Below, piece by piece: positions 14,605-23,711 of a DNA stretch of 34,804 nucleotides. The DNA is taken from assembly GCF_001708185.1 (NCBI RefSeq), contig NZ_MDDN01000024.1, positions 1-34,804 of the forward strand, given 5' to 3'. Source of the DNA: Lysinibacillus xylanilyticus (GTDB lineage Bacteria; Bacillota; Bacilli; Bacillales_A; Planococcaceae). Each line of letters starts with the position of its first letter. Position 1 is the stretch's first letter. Below the pieces are notes generated by a model that saw only the letters and a program-made list of their open reading frames with translations, searched no databases and was not told the DNA's origin. A program made the position numbers and the translations under genes.

Positions 14605-15684
14605 ATGAAAAAAAGAATCGGTCTATTATACGGCGGAAAGTCAGCAGAGCATGAGGTGTCATTGTCGACGGCACGTGCAGTCACTGGAGCTTTGAATTTC
14701 GAGGAGTATGAAGTATATCCGATTTTCATTACACTTGAAGGGGAATGGCGCCGTGGTGAGCGTCTAACAAAACCAGCAAGTACAATTGAAGAATTACAAT
14801 TTGGTAATGATGCAACTGTTTTGGAAAATAATATAACAGATTTTTTAATCGATAATAATGGTAAAGCTATACAATTTGATGTAATTTTCCCATTACTTCA
14901 TGGTACAAATGGGGAAGATGGAACAGTTCAAGGTTTACTAGAGGTTCTAAATTTGCCGTATGTAGGAAATGGTGTGTTAGCATCATCAGCTGGCATGGAT
15001 AAAGTAATTATGAAGCAATTATTTGAAATTGCTGGTTTACCACAAGTGCCGTATACGTACTTCATTCGTAGCGACTGGGCTAATGAACAGGAAGCGATCA
15101 TTGCTCGCTGTGAAGAAAAATTGGATTGGCCGATGTTTGTGAAACCTGCAAACTTGGGATCGAGTGTCGGAATTAGTAAGGCAACAAATCGCGATGAATT
15201 AGTGAAGGCTATCGAAATAGCCTTACAGTATGATCGTAAAATTGTAGTTGAGCAAGGTATTGTAGCTCGAGAAATTGAACTAGCTGTGCTAGGGAATGAC
15301 TTCCCGGAAGTTTCTGTACCCGGTGAAATTAAACCAGTAACTGAGTTTTATGATTATGATTCGAAATATAAAGATGGCTCAACAGCTCTTATTATTCCTG
15401 CAGAGCTTCCTGAGAATGGAGTATCAAGTTTACAGGAGCTAGCAAAGCGTGCGTTTAAAGCTATTGATGGAAGCGGTTTAGTTCGTGCGGACTTTTTTGT
15501 GACGGCAGATAATAGCATTTTTATTAATGAAGTGAATACAATGCCAGGTTTTACACCTGTTAGTATGTATCCGCTTCTTTGGCAACATACAAATGTAAGC
15601 TATCCAGAGCTTATTAATCGTCTGATTACTTTAGCAATTGAGCGTTTTGAAGAAAAACAACAGCTTCACTATAAAAAAGACTGA
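14605..15684 (+). CDS. ddl: D-alanine--D-alanine ligase
   Basis: An ATP-grasp ligase that makes the D-Ala-D-Ala dipeptide in the cytosol for peptidoglycan. Marks are GLLYGGKSAEHEVS (6-19), LLHGTNGEDGTVQGLLEVL, MDKVIMKQLFE, FVKPANLGSSVGISK (ATP lid region) and INEVNTMPGFT at the magnesium site. A frame extends upstream to 14539, through the preceding terminator, but GGAGGG lies seven bases before the ATG at 14605, and the 359-residue product from there matches the family. It is followed after 11 bases by murF, whose enzyme uses its product. D-Ala comes from alr, ten kilobases downstream. Confidence 0.95.
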   Translation: MKKRIGLLYGGKSAEHEVSLSTARAVTGALNFEEYEVYPIFITLEGEWRRGERLTKPASTIEELQFGNDATVLENNITDFLIDNNGKAIQFDVIFPLLHGTNGEDGTVQGLLEVLNLPYVGNGVLASSAGMDKVIMKQLFEIAGLPQVPYTYFIRSDWANEQEAIIARCEEKLDWPMFVKPANLGSSVGISKATNRDELVKAIEIALQYDRKIVVEQGIVAREIELAVLGNDFPEVSVPGEIKPVTEFYDYDSKYKDGSTALIIPAELPENGVSSLQELAKRAFKAIDGSGLVRADFFVTADNSIFINEVNTMPGFTPVSMYPLLWQHTNVSYPELINRLITLAIERFEEKQQLHYKKD

Positions 15685-15695
15685 GTGGGATTATT

Positions 15696-17063
15696 TTGAA
15701 AAAAACATTGAAGCAGTTAGCTGCATGGTTAAATGATGAAGTACCAGCTTTTGGCGATACAGTAGTATCAGGAATTTCTATTGATACACGAACAATTCAA
15801 CAAGGGGATCTTTTCGTACCATTTCGTGGGGAGAAGGTCAATGGACATAAATTTGTTCTGCAAGCTTTTGAAAAAGGGGCAGGAGCTTCTCTTTGGCAGA
15901 AAGATGAACCAAATCCACCACAAGGTGTACCATTGCTTTTTGTAGACGACTCAGAGCTTGCGTTACAGCAAATGGCAAGTGCCTATCGTAATGAGCACAA
16001 GGCTAAATTTATTGGGATTACTGGTTCAAATGGTAAGACATCCACGAAAGATATTTTAGCAGGAACGCTTGCACCATTCTTTAAAGTACAGAAGACAATT
16101 GGGAATTTTAATAATCAATTAGGCTTGCCGATTACGATTTTACAGCTAGATGAAGATACGGATGTTGCCGTGCTTGAAATGGGTATGAGTGGTTTTGGTG
16201 AAATTGAATTTTTAACGAAACTTGCTCGTCCACATATGACAGTGATTACTAACATTGGCGAAGCTCATATGCAAGATTTAGGCTCACGTGCGGGAATTGC
16301 TAAAGCGAAATTTGAAATCATTCAAGGGATGCAATCAGATGGAATGCTATTTTATGATGGTGATGAACCATTGCTTCAGGAGCTTGTTACGCAAGAGCAA
16401 CAGTTAAATGCAATGGCATTTGGCTTAGAGCACAGTAATCTATTGTATGCTGACAATATTGAGGCTACTGCTGATGGTAGTAGCTTCACTACACATGGTG
16501 TGATTGAAGGGGATTTCTTTATTTCAGTTCTCGGGAAGCATCAAGTGAAAAATACGTTAGTTGCTATGTTAATTTCTCAAAAGCTAGGTTTAAATGATGA
16601 CCAAATTCGTGCATCCTTAAAACAAGTGGCCCTTACAGACATGCGCATGCAACAAGTACAGGGAACAAATGGCGCATTATTTATTAATGATGCATACAAT
16701 GCAGCTCCAACTTCTGTCAAAGCAGCTATTCAATTTATAGCGTCGACAACGATTCGCCCAGAAAAATGGCTTGTGTTAGGTGACATGCTTGAACTGGGAC
16801 CAAACGAAAAGAGCTTCCATAAAGACTTATCGGAGGATATCCATGCTGAAGAAATTACTTATGTATGCTTATTTGGTCCACGCATGACTTATTTAAATGA
16901 AGTATTAAAAGAACGTTTTGATGCGGATCATTTGTTATATGTAGAGGATGATTATACGCCAATTATCGAAAAAATACAGCAAGCTAACGAGGAGTCCATC
17001 ATCTTACTAAAAGGCTCTCGCGGTATGAAATTAGAAACGATTTTACATGCATTTACTGAATAA
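15696..17063 (+). CDS. murF: UDP-MurNAc-tripeptide--D-Ala-D-Ala ligase
   Basis: A 455-residue Mur ligase that adds D-Ala-D-Ala to the UDP-MurNAc tripeptide, completing the cytosolic precursor. The N-terminal domain (GISIDTRTIQQGDLFVPFRG, 26-45) binds the UDP substrate. The P-loop GITGSNGKT is at 107-115. LEMGMSGFGEI, TNIGEAHMQDLGS and NDAYNAAPTS follow in family order. The start is TTG at 15696, 11 bases after the ddl stop, with a GTGGGA site. The ddl-murF pair is translated from one transcript and is widespread in Firmicutes. Confidence 0.95.
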   Translation: MKKTLKQLAAWLNDEVPAFGDTVVSGISIDTRTIQQGDLFVPFRGEKVNGHKFVLQAFEKGAGASLWQKDEPNPPQGVPLLFVDDSELALQQMASAYRNEHKAKFIGITGSNGKTSTKDILAGTLAPFFKVQKTIGNFNNQLGLPITILQLDEDTDVAVLEMGMSGFGEIEFLTKLARPHMTVITNIGEAHMQDLGSRAGIAKAKFEIIQGMQSDGMLFYDGDEPLLQELVTQEQQLNAMAFGLEHSNLLYADNIEATADGSSFTTHGVIEGDFFISVLGKHQVKNTLVAMLISQKLGLNDDQIRASLKQVALTDMRMQQVQGTNGALFINDAYNAAPTSVKAAIQFIASTTIRPEKWLVLGDMLELGPNEKSFHKDLSEDIHAEEITYVCLFGPRMTYLNEVLKERFDADHLLYVEDDYTPIIEKIQQANEESIILLKGSRGMKLETILHAFTE

Positions 17064-17076
17064 GATGAAACTTTTA

Positions 17077-17141
17077 TCAGAGGGGATGAAGACCCTCTCT
17101 GATTATAAGAAATCGGTGGGACACTCTCTCACCGATTTCTT
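17077..17141 (+). terminator. Two consecutive hairpins after murF
   Basis: An imperfect stem ATCAGAGGGG / CCCTCTCTGAT, then a perfect one AAGAAATCGGTG (17107-17118) with CACCGATTTCTT (17130-17141). The T-run after the second is broken (TTTCTTCATATT). Probably the end of ddl-murF transcripts, perhaps also a stability element. Confidence 0.6.
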
Positions 17142-17178
17142 CATATTATCTTAAGTTTATATTTAGAGGTGAAAGCAA

Positions 17179-17877
17179 TTGTCAGTAGGTGTGTTATGTA
17201 TACATGGATTTTCCGGAGGACCTTATGAAGTAGAACCTTTTACTACCTATTTACGTGCGCATACAAATTGGCTAATTGAACAGCCTACTTTATCAGGGCA
17301 CGGAGAAGAGTTGCATATGCGTGGATTCACCGCTAAGCATTGGCTGATGGACGCCGAGTTGGCTTTTCGTGCTCTTGCCAAAAAGGTAGATGAAGTAATA
17401 GTGGTTGGGTTTTCAATGGGAGGCATTATAGCGTTGTACTTAGCCAAGCGTTATAAAGTTAAAAAGCTCGTGTTATTAAGTGCTGCTGCCAAATATGTGA
17501 GTCCTAGGCAACTGGTCAAAGATTTTAAAATGCTTGCTACAGAGGCATACAATCGTAATCTGTCTAATAATGAGCTGTTTTTGCGCTACCGTCATAAGTT
17601 TAACAATGTACCTTTAGCGTCAACAATAGAATTCATGAGGCTTGTCCGAATGGTAGAGCCATATTATAAAGATATCCAAATTCCGGTGTATATTGTACAG
17701 GGAAAATTAGATGGTATAGTTCCCTATCATACTGCTCAATTTCTATATAATACATTAACCTCGAATGATAAAACTTTGTATTTTTCTGATAAAGGGAAGC
17801 ATCATATATGTTATGATGAAGGTTGCTCTGAATGGTTTCCGCAGGTTTTATTGTTTTTAAAGGGCTCCGCAAAGTAG
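17179..17877 (+). CDS. Alpha/beta hydrolase, carboxylesterase Est30-like
   Basis: A 232-residue serine hydrolase of the monoacylglycerol lipase/carboxylesterase type. The oxyanion region is HGFSGGP (9-15). The nucleophile elbow is GFSMGG with Ser79; the acid is Asp178 in GKLDGIVP; the base is His209 (or 208) in GKHHICYD. Length and order match Geobacillus Est30. No signal peptide, so it is cytosolic; the natural substrate is unknown. The TTG start has AGAGGTGA seven bases upstream. It lies between murF and cshA with hairpins on both sides, so it is probably transcribed alone. Confidence 0.88.
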   Translation: MSVGVLCIHGFSGGPYEVEPFTTYLRAHTNWLIEQPTLSGHGEELHMRGFTAKHWLMDAELAFRALAKKVDEVIVVGFSMGGIIALYLAKRYKVKKLVLLSAAAKYVSPRQLVKDFKMLATEAYNRNLSNNELFLRYRHKFNNVPLASTIEFMRLVRMVEPYYKDIQIPVYIVQGKLDGIVPYHTAQFLYNTLTSNDKTLYFSDKGKHHICYDEGCSEWFPQVLLFLKGSAK

Positions 17878-17965
17878 TCAGATTATTACGACTCATGCGT
17901 TATCGTTGCATACGGTTTAAAGCCATGTTAGACTAGTGTAAGCAATGGATACATTTTGTGCGAAG

Positions 17966-17999
17966 ACTCTTCATACTTGTTTGAAGAGTACTTTTTTTT
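17966..17999 (+). terminator. Intrinsic terminator after the hydrolase gene
   Basis: ACTCTTCA (17966-17973) pairs with TGAAGAGT (17982-17989), followed by AC and eight T residues. Confidence 0.85.
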
Positions 18000-18222
18000 G
18001 AACACAACGGTTTTATTCTAAAGTGAAAAATTACGACAGAATCGAACCGCTCGGTAAAGACCGGGCTTTCCTTTTCATATAAGAGAGCTCTATGTGACTT
18101 CATGTAGAGAAAATTTTTAAGTAACGGAAACGTTCCACAACACAGGCTCGAATTTGCCGACAACTTCATCTGAAAATGTAACCATTTGTCAACTTAAAAG
18201 CAAAAAAAGGAGATTGAGAAGT
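18000..18222 (+). other. Upstream region and probable leader of cshA
   Basis: About 220 bases without a gene. It holds CGGTAAAGACCG and GGAAACGTTCC near-palindromes but no promoter pair I can defend. A long 5' leader is usual for cold-induced RNA helicases, but no cold-shock element is recognised here. The frame open from 18154 is an upstream extension of cshA without a ribosome binding site. Confidence 0.4.
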
Positions 18223-19746
18223 TTGACAAATTTTTCAGAATTAAATATTAGCGAATCTACATTACGCTCAGTAAAGCGTATGGGATTTGAAGAAGCAACA
18301 CCAATCCAAGAAGGTACTATCCGTTTTGCCATTGAAGGTCGCGATGTATTAGGCCAAGCGCAAACAGGTACTGGTAAAACTGCCGCTTTCGGTATTCCAC
18401 TTATTGAAAAAATCGATCCAAAAAACCCTAATATCCAAGCACTAGTAATTGCTCCAACTCGTGAATTAGCGATTCAAGTTTCAGAAGAGCTTTATAAAAT
18501 TGGTTATGACAAACGTGTGAAATTATTATCAGTTTACGGAGGTCAAGAAATCGGCCGTCAAATTCGTGCACTGAAAAATAAACCACAAATTATTGTTGGT
18601 ACTCCAGGACGTATCATCGATCATATTAACCGTCGTACGTTAAAATTAGAAGATGTTCAAACATTGGTGCTTGATGAAGCAGATGAAATGTTAAACATGG
18701 GCTTTATCGATGATATTAATTCAATCTTAGAAAATGTCCCAGCTGAACGTCAAACATTATTGTTCTCAGCAACAATGCCTCCTGCAATTCGTAAAATTGC
18801 TGAAACATTTATGCGTGATCCAGAAATCGTAAAAATTAAAGCTAAAGAATTAACAGTTGATAACATTGATCAATATTTTGTGAAGTCTGCTGAACGTGAA
18901 AAGTTCGACATTTTATCTCGTTTATTAAACGTTCACCAACCAGAGCTTGCAATCATCTTTGGACGTACAAAACGCCGCGTAGATGAGCTTGCACAAGCGT
19001 TATCAATCCGTGGTTACCTTGCTGAAGGGATTCATGGTGATTTAAGCCAAGCGAAACGTATTTCCGTATTACGTCAATTTAAAGAAAATAAAATTGATAT
19101 TCTTGTGGCAACAGATGTAGCTGCTCGTGGTCTTGATATTTCTGGTGTAACACATGTTTATAACTTCGATATTCCTCAAGATCCTGAGTCTTATGTTCAC
19201 CGTATTGGTCGTACGGGTCGTGCAGGTAAATCAGGTCTTGCGGTAACATTTGTAACACCACGCGAAATGGGTTACTTACGTATTGTAGAAGAAACGACGA
19301 AAAAACGTATGACACCACTTCGTCCACCAACAACTGACGAAGCATTAGTGGGTCAACAACGCCTAGCTCTAGAGACACTAGAAGGTCTTATTGCGAACAA
19401 CAACTTAGGTGATTATCGTACACTTGCGACAGAACTACTTGAAAACCATGATGCAATCGATGTTGTAGCTGCTGCACTTCGTTCATTAACAAAAGAGCCA
19501 GATGACTCGCCAGTAACAATTACTGAAGAACGACCATTACCAATGCGTCGTGAGCGTTCTGGTAACCGTGGCGGAGGAGATCGTGGACGCGGCGGTAATC
19601 GTAACTTTAACGGACGTCGTGATGGCGGACGTGGCGGAGATCGTCGTGGTGGAAGTGGAAATCGTCGTGATGGCGGACGCCGTGACGGAGGTCGCCGTGA
19701 AGGTGGACAAGGTCGTTCACGCGCACCAAGACGCCACGAAGATTAA
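18223..19746 (+). CDS. cshA: DEAD-box RNA helicase CshA
   Basis: A 507-residue ATP-dependent RNA helicase that takes part in RNA turnover and ribosome assembly. Motifs in order: TPIQ (Q motif, 27-30), AQTGTGKT (46-53), PTRELA, TPGR (127-130), DEAD (151-154), SAT (182-184), [11 protein letters not shown] (295-305) and HRIGRTGR (326-333). A C-terminal Arg/Gly-rich tail (about 445-507) with repeated RGG/RRDGG units binds RNA. Its translation begins [10 protein letters not shown], from a TTG with AAGGAG upstream; a longer frame from 18154 has no ribosome binding site. Its place after murF and before ydbST matches B. subtilis ydbR. Confidence 0.95.
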   Translation: MTNFSELNISESTLRSVKRMGFEEATPIQEGTIRFAIEGRDVLGQAQTGTGKTAAFGIPLIEKIDPKNPNIQALVIAPTRELAIQVSEELYKIGYDKRVKLLSVYGGQEIGRQIRALKNKPQIIVGTPGRIIDHINRRTLKLEDVQTLVLDEADEMLNMGFIDDINSILENVPAERQTLLFSATMPPAIRKIAETFMRDPEIVKIKAKELTVDNIDQYFVKSAEREKFDILSRLLNVHQPELAIIFGRTKRRVDELAQALSIRGYLAEGIHGDLSQAKRISVLRQFKENKIDILVATDVAARGLDISGVTHVYNFDIPQDPESYVHRIGRTGRAGKSGLAVTFVTPREMGYLRIVEETTKKRMTPLRPPTTDEALVGQQRLALETLEGLIANNNLGDYRTLATELLENHDAIDVVAAALRSLTKEPDDSPVTITEERPLPMRRERSGNRGGGDRGRGGNRNFNGRRDGGRGGDRRGGSGNRRDGGRRDGGRREGGQGRSRAPRRHED

Positions 19747-19768
19747 AATGACCTTTATTAGAATGATT

Positions 19769-19804
19769 AAACCTTACAGTCGAAGGACTGTAAGGTTTTT
19801 TTTA
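19769..19804 (+). terminator. Intrinsic terminator after cshA
   Basis: A perfect 13-bp stem AAACCTTACAGTC (19769-19781) with 19786-19798, GAAG loop, and a long T-run. The rest of the 313-base gap before ydbS holds only the SigW-like promoter below and unremarkable sequence. Confidence 0.95.
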
Positions 19805-20002
19805 TCATAGTTGTTGTAGTATACATAAAATGTGGAATGTGGAGGAATAATCTACACCGACATAGATAAAAAGCGAGAGATTTTCTTGCCTGATAGGATC
19901 TTTGGAAAACAGAGAAAGGAAAAGCCCACCAAAACAGTTGAGGATGCTACGAATTGTGCCCCATCCCAACATTCGCTGTAAAACCATTTTTTTGCATATT
20001 TT

Positions 20003-20029
20003 CGAAACAAAACGATCACTAATTTCGTA
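20003..20029 (+). promoter_or_regulatory. SigW-like (ECF) promoter of ydbST
   Basis: CGAAAC (20003-20008), a 17-base spacer ending in TTT, and CGTATA starting at 20026. Except for one base in the -35 and one extra spacer base, it fits the SigW form TGAAAC-N16-CGTA. It lies 31 bases before the TTG of ydbS. In B. subtilis ydbST belongs to the SigW regulon, which supports this call. Confidence 0.6.
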
Positions 20030-20059
20030 TACAAAGTTATAGAAAGAGAGGGAACAACT

Positions 20060-20539
20060 TTGAGAGCAGAACCAATTCATAAAATTTCTCGAAAAGGATT
20101 AACCGTGTGGCGTTTATATGGAGTATTGCAAACGTTACTGCTATTAGTCATAGCCGTGTTAGTATGCTACGGTACCTATTATTTTGGATGGCCATCATTT
20201 ATTTATTTCATTGCAGTTGCTGTCGTCATACTAAGTGCTGTCCTATCTGCTTATCTATTTCCAAAGATCAGATGGGAACGATGGCGCTATGAGGTACGTG
20301 AAAATGAGATTGAGGTGCAACATGGTCTATTTGTTGTTAAACGTACACTCATTCCGATGGTGCGCGTACAACATGTTGATACGACACAAGGGCCGATATT
20401 AAAAAGATATGGTTTGGGTAATATTTCAATATCGACTGCGGCAACTGTACATACAATCCCAGCGCTTGTCATGGAAGAGGCTGATGGGCTTCGTGCACGT
20501 ATTTCGGAATTAGCAAGGGTGGCGGAAGATGATGTCTAA
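20060..20539 (+). CDS. ydbS: YdbS-like bacterial PH-domain (DUF304) membrane protein
   Basis: A 159-residue protein with two membrane helices (about 20-42 and 46-63) followed by a bacterial PH domain: VRENEIEVQHGLFVVKRTLI, then PMVRVQHVDTTQGPILKRYG, then LGNISISTAATVHTIPAL. It pairs with YdbT. In B. subtilis the pair protects against some antimicrobial peptides from related strains and is SigW-controlled. The start is TTG at 20060, with GAGGGA six bases before it; no ATG is better placed. It overlaps ydbT by 11 bases. Confidence 0.88.
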   Translation: MRAEPIHKISRKGLTVWRLYGVLQTLLLLVIAVLVCYGTYYFGWPSFIYFIAVAVVILSAVLSAYLFPKIRWERWRYEVRENEIEVQHGLFVVKRTLIPMVRVQHVDTTQGPILKRYGLGNISISTAATVHTIPALVMEEADGLRARISELARVAEDDV

Positions 20540-22004
20540 GGAAATAAATCGTTTACACCCAGTATCGGCTATTATTACAAGTGCGAAAGCATTGAAAAGT
20601 ATGATTATACCTGTTGCTATTATTATTGTAACGAATGGTTTTAATTTTTCTTTTAATTTTCATAGTGAACATTTCTTTCAGACGGTTTTATTGTTCGGTG
20701 TATGGGGAGTAGCTGCTTTACTTTCACTTGTTAGTGGTATTGTTAAATGGCGTACATTTGTTTATTGGTTTGAAGATGGAGAGTTACGTGTAAAATACGG
20801 TTTGTTTGTTAAAAAGAAACGTTACATCCCGTTTGAACGTATTCAAAGTTTAAATTACAATGAGGGTATTTTACATCGCTTATTAGGCTTAGTAAAGGTA
20901 CAGGTTGAAACTGCAGGAAGTAAGGATGGGAAACCTGAGGTAGAGTTAACAGCAATACGTAAGGCAGCAGCAGATGTCATAGAGTTGGAAATGCATCGTG
21001 CAAAAAATCAAGTAATTGAACAAACAGCTGATGAGCGATCACTTCCAATAGAAGAGGAAGTATCGATTCCGACGATTTATCATATGTCTATACGTGATTT
21101 ACTTGTATTGGCAACAACTTCAGGTGGTATTGGGGTCGTGTTGTCGGGACTTGCAGCAGCCGTCTCTCAGTTTTCAGATATAATCCCATATGAAACGGTC
21201 TTTCACGAGCTAGCTGACTTCGTGAAAATTGGTGTATTTTTAATTGCGCTAATAGTGATGCTTATCCTCATTGTGGCATGGGGAGTGTCGGTAGTCATTA
21301 CGCTGATCAATTATTATGATTATACAGTCCGAATTGAAGATGAAAAGCTTATTATTACAAAAGGGCTGCTTGAGAAAAAGCGAATTACATTGCCTTTAAA
21401 TCGAATTCAGGCCATTCGAATTGTAGAGAATCCATTGCGACAATGGTTTGGCTTTGCAACTGTAGTTGTTGAAAGTGCTGGAGGAAACGGTGAAGATGGG
21501 AAAGATAAAAAAATTACGCTATTCCCGCTTATTCAGAAAAGGGATTGTTTGCAAACGTTAGAACAGCTCTTCCCAGAGATGAATTGGCGTCCAGAGTTTA
21601 TTCGTACACCAAAGCGAGCTCGTTCATTTTTTTACCGAATTGATTTTATTTGGCTCATACCTATAATTGGAGCATGTAGTTATTTCATATATCCGTATGG
21701 GTTGCTTTCATTGCTGTTAATTCCAATAATGATTTTACTTGGTATTTGGCAACATAAAACGGCTGGTTATAAGATCGATAGAAAGCAATTAACTATGCAA
21801 TATCGTGTGTTCAGTCGCATAACAATTTTCATGGAGAAAAAACGTATACAATCTATTGAAAGTACACAAACATATTTCCAAAGAAGAAAAAATGTTATGT
21901 CTATAAAAGCAACGGTAATGTCAGGAATGACTGGAATGACAGGGAATGTACCGAGCTTAGAGCAGCAAGATGCTGAATCAATATTATATTGGTATGAACA
22001 TTAA
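20529..22004 (+). CDS. ydbT: YdbT-like protein with repeated DUF304/PH domains
   Basis: A 491-residue membrane protein. Its DUF304/PH domains recur at about 72-145 (FEDGELRVKYGLFVKKKRYI, then PFERIQSLNYNEGILHRLLG), about 265-345 (RIEDEKLIITKGLLEKKRIT, LPLNRIQAIRIVENPLRQWFG) and about 415-480 (YKIDRKQLTMQYRVFSRITI). Pairs of membrane helices separate them (about 30-70, 185-250, 370-400). Length and layout match B. subtilis YdbT. Two adjacent ATGs (20529, 20532) are possible; both overlap the end of ydbS, showing translational coupling. A terminator follows. Confidence 0.9.
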   Translation: MMSKEINRLHPVSAIITSAKALKSMIIPVAIIIVTNGFNFSFNFHSEHFFQTVLLFGVWGVAALLSLVSGIVKWRTFVYWFEDGELRVKYGLFVKKKRYIPFERIQSLNYNEGILHRLLGLVKVQVETAGSKDGKPEVELTAIRKAAADVIELEMHRAKNQVIEQTADERSLPIEEEVSIPTIYHMSIRDLLVLATTSGGIGVVLSGLAAAVSQFSDIIPYETVFHELADFVKIGVFLIALIVMLILIVAWGVSVVITLINYYDYTVRIEDEKLIITKGLLEKKRITLPLNRIQAIRIVENPLRQWFGFATVVVESAGGNGEDGKDKKITLFPLIQKRDCLQTLEQLFPEMNWRPEFIRTPKRARSFFYRIDFIWLIPIIGACSYFIYPYGLLSLLLIPIMILLGIWQHKTAGYKIDRKQLTMQYRVFSRITIFMEKKRIQSIESTQTYFQRRKNVMSIKATVMSGMTGMTGNVPSLEQQDAESILYWYEH

Positions 22005-22016
22005 ATTTACTATCTG

Positions 22017-22054
22017 GCTAACCCTTACAATTTATAGTGAGGATTAGCTTTTTT
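22017..22054 (+). terminator. Intrinsic terminator after ydbT
   Basis: GCTAACCCTTAC (22017-22028) pairs with GTGAGGATTAGC (22037-22048), with one mismatch and one G-T pair, and a T-run follows. Confidence 0.85.
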
Positions 22055-22389
22055 ATCTGTAAATTTAGGGAAAAACTGTATATAATAGAGTAGTAAAATA
22101 AACAGAATATGCGGAATTTTGTTTAAATATAGTTCATCCAAAAAAGCGCATTTAAATTGCTGGATGTAAGTGATGTAGATAGATTGAGGGAGACATTGTG
22201 AGAATGACTAGCCTTTGTAGATCATGGTAGAGGACTCAAAGTGATTCGTAAGCTGAATGGAACAATAATAAAGAAAGCGAAAGAAAATATGAAATTGAAG
22301 AAGATGAGGATGACGCTCTAGCATAAAGCAGAAGAGGAGTATTCTCCAATGATAGCTTATCACCGTAAGAAAACTCCTCTTCAAGATTG
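22055..22389. other. Gene-poor stretch between ydbT and the rhomboid gene
   Basis: About 335 bases. TATATAATAGAG near 22078-22090 could be a -10 without a clear -35. A 26-codon frame starting GTG at 22242 has an AGAGGA upstream but a low-information Lys-rich product, so I do not call it. GAAGAGGAGT (22331-22340) and ACTCCTCTTC (22373-22382) form a perfect 10-bp stem just past the rhomboid stop; it lacks a T-run and may be a weak end signal for that gene. Confidence 0.5.
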
Positions 22390-23010
22390 TTATTTACCTG
22401 CCATCTTTTGTTTGCGCCAGCTTAAAATTCTTTTTGGGTGTAAGTAAATGAGTCCAAGAAGGAATCCTGTTACTAAACCACCTAAGTGAGCATAGACATT
22501 TACATCTGGTTGTAAAAAAGTCATAATAACACTGATAATAATGATTGGTAAAATAAGTTTGCGAAGCATAGGCATTGTGCGGCGTGTATAATATACAAGT
22601 GCCCCGAATGCCCCGAATATTCCAAATATAGCTCCGCTTGCGCCGAGACTTCCATAACTACTTTCATGAAGTAGATAGGTTGCCATGTTTCCTACAATCC
22701 CAGATAATAAATAAATCGTAATAAAGCGAGCCTTACCAGCGATTTTTTCAAGTTCTGGTCCAAATAAAAACAGTGAAAACATATTAAAGAACACGTGAGA
22801 AAAGTTAGCATGTAAAAACATTGCAGAAAAAATACGCCACCATTCACCGTTTTCAACAAGGAAGTTCACTTGGATTCCGTAATTCATTACGAGTGTTCCT
22901 ATGCCAGGTAAAATAGTTATTACATAAAGAACTAAATTAATCGCTATTAATGTTGAAACAACAGGGTAATACTTCGTGTATTGCTTAAAATTTTCTGTTC
23001 TACTAAACAT
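22390..23010 (-). CDS. ydcA: Rhomboid-family intramembrane serine protease
   Basis: A 206-residue protein with six membrane helices that cuts membrane proteins within or near the bilayer. GEWWRIFSAMFLHANFSHVF (56-75) holds the conserved WR loop and the HxxxxH-type motif of helix 2. The catalytic dyad is Ser125 in GASGAIFG and His175 in AHLGGL. The short form without TPR repeats matches B. subtilis YdcA rather than GluP. GAGGTGG lies six bases before the ATG. It is divergent from acpS with only 64 bases between the starts, so their promoters overlap. Confidence 0.92.
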   Translation of the reverse strand: MFSRTENFKQYTKYYPVVSTLIAINLVLYVITILPGIGTLVMNYGIQVNFLVENGEWWRIFSAMFLHANFSHVFFNMFSLFLFGPELEKIAGKARFITIYLLSGIVGNMATYLLHESSYGSLGASGAIFGIFGAFGALVYYTRRTMPMLRKLILPIIIISVIMTFLQPDVNVYAHLGGLVTGFLLGLIYLHPKRILSWRKQKMAGK

Positions 23011-23074
23011 GACTCCACCTCAATTTACAATTATTATACATGGCTTTCGGGAAATAAGAAAAGGAGAAGTTCAT

Positions 23075-23428
23075 ATGATTAAAGGAATTGGTCTCGACAT
23101 TGTAGAGATCGACCGTATTGTTAAAGCAATGATGAGAACAAATAAATTTAAAGACCGCATTTTATCTGAAAAGGAAAAAGTATTGTTTGATACACATTCA
23201 GAAACTCGTAGAATAGAATTTTTAGCTGGACGATTTGCTGCAAAAGAAGCATTTTCAAAAGCATTAGGAACAGGTATCGGTGAAGAATGTAAGCTTCATG
23301 ATATTGAAATTTTAAGAGGGGAAGCTGGCAACCCAGTTTTATATTTTAAAGGAGAACTTGTAAATGGTTTTGTCAGTATTACCCATACTAAGGAATACGC
23401 AGCGGCACAAGTAATTTTATTGCAATAA
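23075..23428 (+). CDS. acpS: Holo-[acyl-carrier-protein] synthase
   Basis: A 117-residue phosphopantetheinyl transferase that moves the 4'-phosphopantetheine arm from CoA to acyl carrier protein for fatty acid synthesis. GIGLDIVEIDRI gives the magnesium ligand Asp8; GRFAAKEAFSKALGTGIG gives Glu58. The frame continues upstream to 22976 across the rhomboid start, but AAGGAG eight bases before the ATG at 23075 and the family length fix the start. It acts as a trimer in the cytosol. Position before ydcC-alr matches B. subtilis. Confidence 0.95.
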   Translation: MIKGIGLDIVEIDRIVKAMMRTNKFKDRILSEKEKVLFDTHSETRRIEFLAGRFAAKEAFSKALGTGIGEECKLHDIEILRGEAGNPVLYFKGELVNGFVSITHTKEYAAAQVILLQ

Positions 23429-23509
23429 ATAATGATAAACACAGCTTTCGCCATATCATCACCAAAACACTAAAAGTTGTGGATGACATTTGTTAAGACA
23501 CATGCCATT

Positions 23510-23596
23510 TATATAAGTTGATTGGAGTGAAGACTGGACGCCTACAGGAAAACGCCCAGAGAACGGTAATCAACCACACGAGTTATGATGATGAGC
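23510..23596 (+). repeat. Dispersed repeat family B, copy 2
   Basis: GTTGATTGGAGTG (from 23517), an inner stem CTGGACG / CGCCCAG with one mismatch, AATCAACCACACG (23568-23580) and TTATGATGATGAGC. Head, tail and flank match the copy at 3189-3288, while the interior is about ten bases shorter. It fills most of the 283-base gap between acpS and the lipoprotein gene. Confidence 0.75.
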
Positions 23597-23711
23597 AATT
23601 GAAAAGTAAATAATCTTCTGATAAATATATTACCTTTTCTTCAAAAGACATAACTGACAAATACGGTTCATATATTGTCGTAGTGGATTTGAAAGAAGAA
23701 AGGGTGAAAGC

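Noticed and set aside
18138..18152. GGAAACGTTCC as a cre site before cshA
   Set aside because: It is palindromic but several positions differ from the cre pattern, and catabolite control of cshA is not expected.
19550..19810. 86-codon plus-strand frame at the end of cshA
   Set aside because: It is an out-of-frame reading of the Arg/Gly-rich repeats of CshA.
19805..20080. Minus-strand frames between cshA and ydbS
   Set aside because: They have no ribosome binding site, use unusual residues and cover the ydbST promoter.
22242..22322. 26-codon Lys-rich frame starting GTG
   Set aside because: An AGAGGA lies upstream, but the product is low-information and there is no promoter or terminator pairing to support it.
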